Source: Desulfobacteraceae bacterium (GTDB taxonomy: Bacteria > Desulfobacterota > Desulfobacteria > Desulfobacterales > SURF-7). Taken from it: DNA of 5,295 nt. Location of the stretch: assembly GCA_030618925.1 (NCBI GenBank), contig JAUXCK010000235.1, positions 1 to 5,295 on the forward strand, read 5' to 3'. Shown here in pieces: positions 1-5,295 of the stretch (the first letter of the stretch is position 1; every line of letters begins with the position of its first letter). Under the pieces are notes generated by a model. That model was not told where the DNA came from. It searched no databases and saw nothing but the letters and a program-made list of their open reading frames with translations. The position numbers and the translations under genes are program-made.

Positions 1-1
1 G

Positions 2-586
2 GCGCTTCTCAAGGAGTGCCTCAAAAATCTTGAAAAAGAAATCCCTCTGCGGCATATTCCAGAGCTCTCCCTGGCCAAGACATTGAAAGGATTTGCCTTT
101 ATTTCTGCAAAACCACTGCTTGTGCTGTTCAATAATGATGATGAAAACGACAACACGCCTGACGTGGGCGAAAAAACCCTTTCGGCTGACTGCATGGTGA
201 TTAAAGGCAAACTGGAACAGGAACTGGCCCAGATGTCGGAAGAGGAAGCCAGGGATTTTCTTGTAGAGTTCAATATCACCGCCTCTGCCACTGACCGGGT
301 CATCAAAAAATCCTATGAGACCCTCGGGCTGGTCTCTTTTTTTACGGTGGGAGATGATGAAGTAAAGGCATGGACGATTCAAACCGGCACCATGGCCATT
401 GATGCTGCTGAAGCCGTTCATTCTGATATTAAAAAAGGATTTATACGGGCAGAAGTTCTTGCATATCATGATCTCATGTCATCCGGCTCGTATCAGGGCG
501 CAAGAAAAAAAGGCCTTGTAAGACTTGAAGGTAAAACGTACCTGGTGAAAGATGGTGATATTATCAACTTTCGATTTAATGTTTAG
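2..586 (+). CDS. ychF: Ribosome-binding ATPase YchF (Obg-family GTPase-like), C-terminal part, 5' end outside window
   Basis: YchF (OLA1 in eukaryotes) is a cytoplasmic P-loop NTPase of the TRAFAC/Obg group that prefers ATP, binds ribosomes and is linked to translation and oxidative-stress control. The reading frame is open to the window edge; about 194 C-terminal residues remain of a protein usually near 360, so the G domain with its Walker A motif is missing here. A TTG at 83 is only an internal Leu codon: the residues before it (ALLKECLKNLEKEIPLR...) continue the family's helical region. The segment KGFAFISAKPLLVLFNND matches the G-domain end (family form: SFLTLKPxxYIxN). The last 85 or so residues are the TGS-like DUF933 domain, recognised by LVSFFTVGDDEVKAWTI, KGFIRAEV and the ending KDGDIINFRFNV, which is nearly invariant in YchF. 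The stop is TAG at 584-586. recN follows after 29 bases with no obvious terminator, so they may be cotranscribed. Identity is secure from the C-terminus alone. Confidence 0.95.
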   Translation, partial: ALLKECLKNLEKEIPLRHIPELSLAKTLKGFAFISAKPLLVLFNNDDENDNTPDVGEKTLSADCMVIKGKLEQELAQMSEEEARDFLVEFNITASATDRVIKKSYETLGLVSFFTVGDDEVKAWTIQTGTMAIDAAEAVHSDIKKGFIRAEVLAYHDLMSSGSYQGARKKGLVRLEGKTYLVKDGDIINFRFNV

Positions 587-615
587 GTCTTTTCCATCCA
601 GGATTCAGGACCGCC

Positions 616-2316
616 ATGCTGTGTGAAATATCTATAAAAAACTTTGCCATTATCGATGACCTGCGAATCCGTTTTTCTCAAGGGCTGACAATTTTAAGTG
701 GTGAAACAGGGGCTGGAAAATCGATTATCATCAGTGCCGTCAATCTCATTCTTGGCGGCAGGGCAACCAGCCGTCTTATCAGAGACGGTACTGATATGGC
801 CGAAATAGAGGCTGAATTCGCCATTGCCGAGGCAAGTCAGATCGAAGAAATCATGCAGACACATGGATATGACCCTTCTGGAGGCCTGATCATCCGCAGA
901 ATCATATCCCGGAATGACAGGCACAAAATTTATATCAACGGGCGTCTTGCCACCATTCAAATCTTAACCGCCTTAACTGAAAACCTGGCCAGCATTTCAG
1001 GACAGCATGCACACCAGGGGTTGCTGAAAGAAGATCAGCACCTGCTGGTGCTTGATCAATTCGGCAGTTTAATGGAACAGCGTGAAAAAATGACGGCATC
1101 CTTTCACGAAATGATGCCCCTCATCCGCAAACTCAAAGCGTTATGCGATGACCGGTCCCGCCGGGACGATCAGAGAGAATTGCTTGAATTTCAACAAAAG
1201 GAGATTGTGGACGCAGATATCCACCCGGATGAGGATAAAACACTTAATCTGGAGAAAAGCCGTCTGACAAACAGCGCCGCCCTGTATCAGGAAGTACAGG
1301 GGTCCATTGAGACGCTGTATGATTCGCCCGGATCGGTTTTCGAGATGCTTGCCGACATCCGGAAACGGCTTGACAAGGCAGGGCAAGTCGATCCTGGATT
1401 AAATTCATCCGCTGACAAAATCTCAGGTGTATTATTTAATGTCGAAGATATCATTGATGAACTGCGGAACTATCTCCACCATATCCACACGGATGAGAGC
1501 CGTCTTGAAGCCGTCGAGGCCCGTATTGATCTTCTGAACAGGCTAAAACGAAAATACGGCAAGTCACTTGAGTCTGTAAAAAACACACTCATGTCCATTA
1601 CCCGGGAGCTTTCACAAATAGAGAACATGGGGGATAAAATAGCGGCAACCGAGACGAAACTCTCTGAAGTTCATTCCCGGATAAAAAAACTGGCCGTCAA
1701 TCTCTCACAAGGGAGGAAAAAAGCGTCAAATGCCCTGGCCAAAAGGGTTGAAGCCGAGCTTGACGATCTAAAGATGCCCGGGACCCAGTTCAAAGTGACC
1801 CTCCAATCGATTCCGGCTGACCCTCATATGGATGCCTGCCTGACGGCAGATGGTAAACTCCTAAGTGACACCGGTTTTGATCAAGCCCGGTTTTTAATCG
1901 CCCCCAATGTCGGCGAAGCCCTCAAACCCCTGGCAAATATTGCTTCCGGAGGTGAATTGTCAAGGGTGGTTCTGGCAGTCAAGGCGATACTGGCGAAAAC
2001 CGAATCCATTGAAACCATTGTCTTTGACGAGGTTGATGCCGGAATCGGCGGCGGTGTGGCAGAGGTTGTCGGAAAAAAACTTGCCTCACTCGGGCGATTT
2101 CACCAGGTGATCTGTATTACCCATTTGGCGCAAATTGCCAAATTCGGTCATCATCATTATAAGATTTCGAAATCAGTCTCAAAAGGCAGAACCAAAACAG
2201 AAATCGCCCCCTTAAAGAAAAAGAGGCGAATTGAGGAAATCGCCCGGTTGCTGGGGGGTGAAGAAATCACCCGGGCAACCCTTGGGCATGCCCGGGAAAT
2301 GCTGGAAAAAAAGTGA
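616..2316 (+). CDS. recN: DNA repair protein RecN (SMC-like ATPase)
   Basis: RecN is a cytoplasmic, nucleoid-acting SMC-like ATPase that helps RecA-dependent double-strand break repair by bringing DNA ends or sister chromatids together. The 566-residue product has the usual length (E. coli protein about 553). Seen in order: N-terminal ATPase half with MLCEISIKNFAIID and Walker A GETGAGKS at residues 29-36; the RecN hallmark SGQHAHQGLL near 128-137; a charged helical, probably coiled-coil middle of about 150-380, including the RecN-typical LLEFQQKEI near 189-197; then the C-terminal ATPase half with ABC signature SGGEL at 444-448, Walker B ending in FDE at 470-472, the DAGIGGGVAEVVG stretch, and the switch histidine in THLAQIA at 502-508. 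All nucleotide-binding residues are present. ATG at 616 is preceded by AGGA at 607-610, five bases away. No SOS box (CTG-N10-CAG type) is visible just upstream, so expression probably comes from the ychF side. The gene is convergent with the helicase, whose stop lies 16 bases downstream. Confidence 0.97.
   Translation: MLCEISIKNFAIIDDLRIRFSQGLTILSGETGAGKSIIISAVNLILGGRATSRLIRDGTDMAEIEAEFAIAEASQIEEIMQTHGYDPSGGLIIRRIISRNDRHKIYINGRLATIQILTALTENLASISGQHAHQGLLKEDQHLLVLDQFGSLMEQREKMTASFHEMMPLIRKLKALCDDRSRRDDQRELLEFQQKEIVDADIHPDEDKTLNLEKSRLTNSAALYQEVQGSIETLYDSPGSVFEMLADIRKRLDKAGQVDPGLNSSADKISGVLFNVEDIIDELRNYLHHIHTDESRLEAVEARIDLLNRLKRKYGKSLESVKNTLMSITRELSQIENMGDKIAATETKLSEVHSRIKKLAVNLSQGRKKASNALAKRVEAELDDLKMPGTQFKVTLQSIPADPHMDACLTADGKLLSDTGFDQARFLIAPNVGEALKPLANIASGGELSRVVLAVKAILAKTESIETIVFDEVDAGIGGGVAEVVGKKLASLGRFHQVICITHLAQIAKFGHHHYKISKSVSKGRTKTEIAPLKKKRRIEEIARLLGGEEITRATLGHAREMLEKK
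2270..2296. repeat. Perfect 8-bp GC-rich inverted repeat inside the recN 3' end
   Basis: The arms CCCGGGCA (2270-2277) and TGCCCGGG (2289-2296) are exact reverse complements around an 11-base loop, within codons of the last 20 residues of RecN. There is no T-run directly after it on either strand, so it is not a standard intrinsic terminator. It could stabilise the recN mRNA end or pause transcription arriving from the convergent helicase gene, or be a chance product of GC-rich codons. Confidence 0.4.
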
Positions 2317-2332
2317 GGCCTCCTTCAACCGG

Positions 2333-3886
2333 TTATTTTTTCGGCCTTTTCCGGGGACGATAGTTCCCGGACCTGGACGTCTTTCTTGAACCCTTTGAAC
2401 TCAAATCCGACTGCTTATAATCTCTTTTCTGATACGGCTTTCGGGTTTTGGGCGGGTCAATTTTTTTAAAGGGCTTTGGAATGACTTTCAGCAAATCCGC
2501 ATCAGGGTATTCACATTTCAATTCATGGCCCAGGAGATCTTCGATGCCCGGAATATAAAAAGAATCATTTTCGCTCGCAAAGCTTACGGAGATACCACTG
2601 GCCCCGGCCCTGCCCGTGCGGCCGATCCGATGGACATAATCCTCGGGATCCTGAGGCAAATTATAGTTGACCACATGGCTGATGCCATCCACATGAATAC
2701 CGCGTGCGGCAACATCCGTGGCCACGAGGATCTGAACACTGCCTTTTTTAAAATCTTCAAGGGTCCTGAGCCGTTTCGCCTGTGCCACCTCCCCGGAGAG
2801 TAACGCACAATTGATATCATATCTCTTGAGCTTTGTGACAAGATCCCGGGCTTCTACCCGCATATTGGTAAAAACAAGCACGCAGTCGAGTTTTTTCTGG
2901 GTAATCAGATTGTAAAGAAGCGGAAATTTTTCATCTGATGTCACAATATAGATAATCTGGTGGACCGCGTCCGACTCTACCTGTTCCGGCTCTATTTCCA
3001 CTTTCAAAGGGTCCCGGGTCCACTGCTGGGCAAGCCGGATGACTTCAGGTGTGAGCGTGGCGCTGAACAGCATTGTCTGACGAAAATGTTTAGGGGGTGT
3101 GCGACGGACGATATTTCTAATGTCTGGAATAAATCCCATGTCAAGCATGCGGTCGGCCTCATCGATCACCAGCACTTCCACTTTACTTAAATCAATCAGC
3201 CCCTGCCGGGTGAAATCAAGAAGCCGGCCAGGTGTTGCGGCCATGACATCAACGGTCTTTTCTCCCAGTTTTCTTTTTTGTTTTTTATAATCCATGCCGC
3301 CGAATATGGTAAGGGTTCTGCTCCGTGTATATTTACCGATGGCCTGGGCATCTTTTGTAATTTGAATTGCCAGCTCCCTTGTGGGCGCCAGAATAAGCGC
3401 ACGGGGACAGCCGGGACGCCGCTTTCCTTTGAGTGGTTTGTGCAGAAAAAGAGTAAAGAGGGTGATCAAAAACGCAGCACTTTTACCCGTACCTGTCTGA
3501 GCCCGCCCGGTTACGTCCACGCCTTCAAGGGCTTTGGGAAGAATTTCCCCCTGTATGGGCGTACAATACTCAAATTTGAGATCATATATGCCGTGCATGA
3601 TGCTGGATGGCAGGTTGAGATCCTGAAACCGCACTTTTCCAGCGGCTTCCGGAACTTCAAACTGACGAACATCCCAGGGACGCTTTTTCCCGGCTGAATG
3701 CGGGTTATGCTTTTCAGGCGGTTTCTTTGGGGACGGTTTTTGAACAGGAAAATGTTCCCGGGGGGGGGTGATGCCTGAATCATTTTGGCTTACTTTTTCA
3801 GGGAATATTTCCTTTTCTACAACCGCCACCCTGGATTTTTGTTTCGTAAAAATTTTCCGAAATTTATTTTTAAGCTTACCGATCAC
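2333..3886 (-). CDS. rhlB: DEAD-box ATP-dependent RNA helicase, RhlB-like
   Basis: This is an ATP-driven RNA-unwinding protein of the DEAD-box superfamily 2, acting in the cytoplasm on mRNA or ribosomal RNA. The 517-residue product shows all core motifs: Q motif (F87 with TPIQ at 109-112), motif I AQTGTGKS 129-136, Ia PTREL 168-172, Ib TPGR 218-221, II DEAD 242-245, III SAT 275-277, IV VFTN 338-341, V ATDVAARGI 389-397, VI HRIGRTGRAG 419-428. The core ending ASGISVSFASEN...IEDLLGHEL resembles RhlB more than RhlE, DeaD or SrmB, but subfamily assignment without an alignment is moderate. RhlB in E. coli works with the RNase E degradosome; that partnership cannot be inferred here. The core is flanked by a basic, Pro/Lys-rich N-terminal extension (about 85 residues) and an Arg/Lys-rich tail (about 45 residues) ending PRKRPKK, likely RNA-binding and disordered. 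The start is GTG with a strong Shine-Dalgarno (AGGAAAGG, six bases away). A run of nine C lies at codons 40-43. Confidence 0.93.
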   Translation of the reverse strand: MIGKLKNKFRKIFTKQKSRVAVVEKEIFPEKVSQNDSGITPPREHFPVQKPSPKKPPEKHNPHSAGKKRPWDVRQFEVPEAAGKVRFQDLNLPSSIMHGIYDLKFEYCTPIQGEILPKALEGVDVTGRAQTGTGKSAAFLITLFTLFLHKPLKGKRRPGCPRALILAPTRELAIQITKDAQAIGKYTRSRTLTIFGGMDYKKQKRKLGEKTVDVMAATPGRLLDFTRQGLIDLSKVEVLVIDEADRMLDMGFIPDIRNIVRRTPPKHFRQTMLFSATLTPEVIRLAQQWTRDPLKVEIEPEQVESDAVHQIIYIVTSDEKFPLLYNLITQKKLDCVLVFTNMRVEARDLVTKLKRYDINCALLSGEVAQAKRLRTLEDFKKGSVQILVATDVAARGIHVDGISHVVNYNLPQDPEDYVHRIGRTGRAGASGISVSFASENDSFYIPGIEDLLGHELKCEYPDADLLKVIPKPFKKIDPPKTRKPYQKRDYKQSDLSSKGSRKTSRSGNYRPRKRPKK

Positions 3887-3892
3887 AATTTA

Positions 3893-3900
3893 CCTTTCCT
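3893..3900 (-). promoter_or_regulatory. Ribosome binding site deciding the GTG start of the helicase
   Basis: The minus strand reads AGGAAAGG followed by six bases (TAAATT) and then GTG at 3886-3884. This strong, well-spaced site supports the GTG as the true start over any downstream ATG; the next in-frame Met codons lie inside the helicase core. Confidence 0.75.
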
Positions 3901-3925
3901 GACAATTCATTCGCCAAAATTTTAT

Positions 3926-3943
3926 CCCCGGTTTTCCCCGGGG
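3926..3943 (-). other. Short GC hairpin in the gap between the adenylyltransferase and helicase genes
   Basis: CCCCGG and CCGGGG form a perfect 6-bp stem with a 6-base loop (GGAAAA on the minus strand) about 10 bases after the stop of the upstream adenylyltransferase gene. It is followed on the minus strand by ATAAAATTTT, which is not a clean U-run, so it may be a weak or leaky terminator, an RNA-processing site, or nothing. It lies 40 bases before the helicase start and could partly uncouple the two genes. Confidence 0.35.
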
Positions 3944-3952
3944 TCCCGTTCG

Positions 3953-4807
3953 CTAAAATCTGAATACGTTTAACGTACCTGTTTCAAGGTCAACATGCAT
4001 CATTTTATTTCTAAAAATACTGCCGCGCTTGAGGAGAATCTTGACAACCTCCATGGCCTGAAAAGTGGCAATAAGGGCCGGTGTCAAGGCCGGCACACCC
4101 AGAATCGCTTCAGGGGAAAAGGGATCTTTTTCCCCGGGCGGCTTCTTCCCGTAGAGCTGCTGAAGCCCTTTATCTCCGGGCAGTATTGTCATCATCTGCC
4201 CTCCAAATCCGGCGATGGCGCCATGCACAAGCGGAATGTTAAGATCCCCTGCTGTTTTTTCAATCACAAACCGGTCGCTGATATTGTCAAGGGCGTCCAC
4301 AACGACGTCGGAATCACCCAAGATCTCCGCGGCATTATCCGGATTTATTTTCTGTGAAAATGGCAGGACATCAACAGCAGGATTCACGGCGCACACCCTC
4401 TGTGCGGCTATGCTGGATTTGGATTTCGCGAGGACCGATGGTTCTGAAAGCGCCTGCCGGTTAAGATTTGTTTCATCAAAACTGTCGTGATCAACCACTT
4501 TCAGGCATCCTATCCCGGACCTTGCCAGGTGCAGGATAACATGCCCGCCAAGACCGCCCGAGCCGACAACCGCAACACACGATTCAGCAAGCACAATCTG
4601 CTCGGAAATTGAAATCACATCTCTATTCCGGATATAACGATAGGGGCAAATACCAAGTTTCATGGCCCCGAGATAAATTGTTCTGACGGTGCCCAGCCCC
4701 TCTTTCTCTAATTCCCTGGCCTGTTCCTCCTTTAAAATCGATACCTCACGGTCGGCAGGGTCCAGGACCGTTTCAGACATCTCTTTTATGCGTTGGGGCA
4801 GGTTCAC
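3953..4807 (-). CDS. ThiF/MoeB/HesA-family (E1-like) adenylyltransferase
   Basis: Members of this family use ATP to adenylate the C-terminal glycine of a small ubiquitin-fold sulfur carrier (MoaD, ThiS and relatives) so that it can be thiolated; they act in the cytoplasm. Counting from the ATG at 4813, visible motifs are: RYIRN near 59-63 (family RYxRQ), nucleotide-binding GSGGLGG 84-90, VVDHD 106-110, NLNRQ 116-120, the conserved Lys region AKSK 129-132, VVDALDN 171-177, and the C-terminal PALTPALIATFQAMEVVKILL helix. No CxxC pair exists anywhere, so the structural zinc site of MoeB and ThiF is absent, and no cysteine lies where the ThiF catalytic Cys sits. An N-terminal stretch of about 55 residues precedes the fold. 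Start choice: ATG at 4813 directly abuts AAGGA (no spacer), whereas GTG at 4807 (codon 3) lies six bases from it and is preferred here. Divergent from a MoaD-like gene, its likely substrate. The cofactor made is not decidable, so no symbol is given. Confidence 0.9.
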   Translation of the reverse strand: MNLPQRIKEMSETVLDPADREVSILKEEQARELEKEGLGTVRTIYLGAMKLGICPYRYIRNRDVISISEQIVLAESCVAVVGSGGLGGHVILHLARSGIGCLKVVDHDSFDETNLNRQALSEPSVLAKSKSSIAAQRVCAVNPAVDVLPFSQKINPDNAAEILGDSDVVVDALDNISDRFVIEKTAGDLNIPLVHGAIAGFGGQMMTILPGDKGLQQLYGKKPPGEKDPFSPEAILGVPALTPALIATFQAMEVVKILLKRGSIFRNKMMHVDLETGTLNVFRF

Positions 4808-4813
4808 GGGCAT

Positions 4814-4818
4814 TCCTT
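4814..4818 (-). promoter_or_regulatory. Ribosome binding site for the adenylyltransferase; favours GTG at 4807 over ATG at 4813
   Basis: The minus strand reads AAGGA immediately followed by ATG CCC GTG. A Shine-Dalgarno with zero spacing to ATG would work poorly, while the GTG two codons later has an ideal six-base spacer. The difference is only two residues. Confidence 0.55.
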
Positions 4819-4836
4819 TTAAATTGACTTATTTGA

Positions 4837-4878
4837 TTGATAACACTTTTTGTATTTTATTATAACAACAATTATAAT
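4837..4878 (+). promoter_or_regulatory. Candidate sigma-70-type promoters for the moaD-like gene (two overlapping)
   Basis: Two possibilities are visible. TTGATA (4837-4842) and TATAAC (4861-4866) have an 18-base spacer. TTGTAT (4850-4855) and a perfect TATAAT (4873-4878) have a 17-base spacer. The second would start transcription near 4885 and leave a leader of about 120 bases. Both -10 boxes fall in or on the edge of the inverted repeat at 4857-4880. Confidence 0.45.
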
Positions 4879-4880
4879 AA
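4857..4880. repeat. Perfect 9-bp AT inverted repeat between the divergent genes, possible operator
   Basis: TTATTATAA (4857-4865) and TTATAATAA (4872-4880) are exact reverse complements with a six-base spacer CAACAA. The arms contain -10-like hexamers on both strands, so a dimeric regulator bound here would cover both promoters. Being A/T only, it could also simply reflect two facing -10 boxes. Confidence 0.5.
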
Positions 4881-4885
4881 GACAA
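4859..4885 (-). promoter_or_regulatory. Candidate sigma-70-type promoter for the adenylyltransferase gene
   Basis: On the minus strand TTGTCT (4885-4880) and a perfect TATAAT (4864-4859) are separated by 15 bases, slightly short of the usual 17. Transcription would start near 4852, giving a leader of about 40 bases. The region is very AT-rich, so -10-like boxes are expected by chance. Confidence 0.4.
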
Positions 4886-4926
4886 GCACTATAGCGGTTG
4901 AGTGAGGCATGAAAAATCCTTGAAAG

Positions 4927-4984
4927 AGACGCGGTCTGCTTGATAATATGCATTATCTGCCTCTGGAAGGCCTTCCCTTCCAGA
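4927..4984 (+). promoter_or_regulatory. Structured 5' leader of the moaD-like gene (hairpins)
   Basis: The leader can fold into consecutive stems: AGAC/GTCT (4927-4930 with 4934-4937, weak); GATAAT/ATTATC (4942-4947 with 4952-4957, four-base loop), extendable by a GC pair step across an internal loop; and a perfect 9-bp stem TCTGGAAGG/CCTTCCAGA (4962-4970 with 4976-4984, five-base loop). The last ends seven bases before the Shine-Dalgarno. An alternative 12-base palindrome GGAAGGCCTTCC (4965-4976) competes with it. No match to a molybdenum-cofactor or other known riboswitch could be recognised by eye, and no T-run follows the last stem. Confidence 0.45.
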
Positions 4985-4990
4985 TTAACC

Positions 4991-4994
4991 GGAG
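4991..4994 (+). promoter_or_regulatory. Ribosome binding site deciding the ATG at 5005
   Basis: GGAG lies ten bases before ATG 5005. The longer in-frame ATG at 4948 has no purine-rich site before it and would add 19 residues not seen in the MoaD/ThiS fold, so 5005 is taken as the start. Confidence 0.65.
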
Positions 4995-5004
4995 TAAGAT
5001 ATTC

Positions 5005-5244
5005 ATGAAGATTGAAGTGAATCTATTTGCCACACTTGTTCAATACAAGCCCGAACACACCAGCAGGAAGCCATGGATCGAAACCTGCAAGGATGGAATG
5101 ACGGTCAACACGCTTCTTGAGAATTTAGGCGTCCCACTCGATGCGGTTAAAGTTATTTTTGTGAATAATGTTCGGGCCAATAGTGACATTGTTCTTAAGG
5201 ATGGGGATCGGGTGGGGGTGTTTCCGCCCGTGGGCGGCGGTTAA
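5005..5244 (+). CDS. MoaD/ThiS-family ubiquitin-fold sulfur-carrier protein
   Basis: Small beta-grasp proteins of this family carry sulfur as a C-terminal thiocarboxylate after ATP activation by an E1-like partner; MoaD supplies the dithiolene sulfurs of molybdopterin, ThiS the sulfur of thiazole. The 79-residue product has normal MoaD length. It begins MKIEVNLFATL, the typical first strand, continues with the helix region VNTLLENLGVPLDAVKVIFVNN, the strand/turn LKDGDRVGVFPPV, and ends in Gly-Gly-Gly, keeping the free terminal Gly-Gly needed for activation without processing. FATL and DGDRVGVFPPVGGG look more like MoaD than ThiS. An inserted segment (about residues 15-28, KPEHTSRKPWIETC) lengthens the first turn. 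It is divergent from the adenylyltransferase gene, which is its probable activating enzyme. Whether it serves molybdenum or tungsten cofactor synthesis, or another sulfur transfer, cannot be decided from the sequence; moaD is therefore not assigned as a symbol. Confidence 0.88.
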   Translation: MKIEVNLFATLVQYKPEHTSRKPWIETCKDGMTVNTLLENLGVPLDAVKVIFVNNVRANSDIVLKDGDRVGVFPPVGGG

Positions 5245-5248
5245 ACAG

Positions 5249-5275
5249 CATCATCCCGTTCAATCCGTGATGATG
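5249..5275. repeat. 7-bp inverted repeat just after the moaD-like stop
   Basis: CATCATC (5249-5255) and GATGATG (5269-5275) are reverse complements around a 13-base loop that can add a CG/CG step across one mismatch. No T-run follows before the window end, so it is not a standard terminator; it may be a transcript-end hairpin or part of the leader of a gene beyond the window. Nothing else was recognised in 5245-5295. Confidence 0.3.
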
Positions 5276-5295
5276 AGCCTCAGGAAGACCTCACA

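Noticed and set aside
83..586. Reading YchF as a complete 167-residue protein starting at TTG 83
   Set aside because: The frame stays open to the window edge and the residues before TTG match the YchF family, so this is a window-truncated gene and not a short protein.
3278..3697. Plus-strand open frame of 139 codons opposite the helicase
   Set aside because: It lies antisense to conserved helicase motifs, has no family resemblance and no ribosome binding site; an overlap shadow.
3995..4490. Two plus-strand open frames (120 and 91 codons) opposite the adenylyltransferase
   Set aside because: They are antisense shadows of a clearly conserved protein with no recognisable product.
4909..4923. 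Four-codon upstream reading frame (MKNP, stop) in the moaD leader
   Set aside because: GAGG lies only one base before the ATG, and such mini-frames are common by chance; nothing indicates a regulatory peptide.
4948..5004. An in-frame upstream ATG giving a 98-residue MoaD-like protein
   Set aside because: The added 19 residues do not belong to the MoaD fold, the ATG has no Shine-Dalgarno and sits in the loop of a hairpin; ATG 5005 has GGAG before it.
5224..5237. GC hairpin CCGCC/GGCGG at the end of the moaD-like gene
   Set aside because: It is fully explained by the Pro-Pro-Val-Gly-Gly codons and has no T-run after it, so it is not called a terminator.
5270..5295. Possible start of a new gene (ATG ATG AGC ...) at the right edge
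   Set aside because: Only about eight codons are visible and there is no ribosome binding site before it; cannot be supported.

Overview
The window reads as a bacterial chromosome segment of ordinary housekeeping genes plus a small ubiquitin-like/sulfur-carrier module. The genes are intact and closely packed, with mixed GTG/ATG starts and an AT-rich divergent promoter region. The protein style (a YchF with an acidic DDENDN stretch, an RhlB-type helicase, and a zinc-site-less ThiF/MoeB protein paired with a MoaD ending in PPVGGG) suggests an anaerobic deltaproteobacterium, perhaps a Desulfobacteraceae-like sulfate reducer. That placement rests on remembered family resemblance, not on a search. 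No mobile element, CRISPR array, tRNA or rRNA was seen.

Layout. Bases 2-586 (+) hold the C-terminal half of the ribosome-binding ATPase YchF, cut by the window edge. After 29 bases comes recN (616-2316, +), a complete SMC-like DNA-repair ATPase, probably in the same transcript. Sixteen bases later, and convergent with it, ends a DEAD-box RNA helicase of RhlB type (2333-3886, -). Upstream of the helicase on the same strand, 66 bases away, is a ThiF/MoeB/HesA-family adenylyltransferase (3953-4807 or 4813, -). An AT-rich divergent intergenic region of about 190 bases follows. Rightward from it runs a short MoaD/ThiS-family sulfur-carrier protein (5005-5244, +). The last 51 bases hold only a short inverted repeat.

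How the parts fit. The adenylyltransferase and the MoaD-like protein face away from a shared control region and form a plausible E1-like/ubiquitin-fold pair: the first would activate the C-terminal Gly-Gly of the second with ATP. Such pairs serve molybdopterin (Mo or W cofactor), thiamine or other sulfur-transfer chemistry. Which of these applies cannot be read from this window, although similar pairs are known beside tungsten aldehyde oxidoreductase genes. The control region is the least ordinary part. It has a perfect 9-bp inverted repeat overlapping -10-like boxes on both strands, then a leader of about 120 bases with two clear hairpins just before the moaD ribosome binding site. YchF, RecN and the helicase are unrelated core functions (translation/stress, recombination repair, RNA metabolism).
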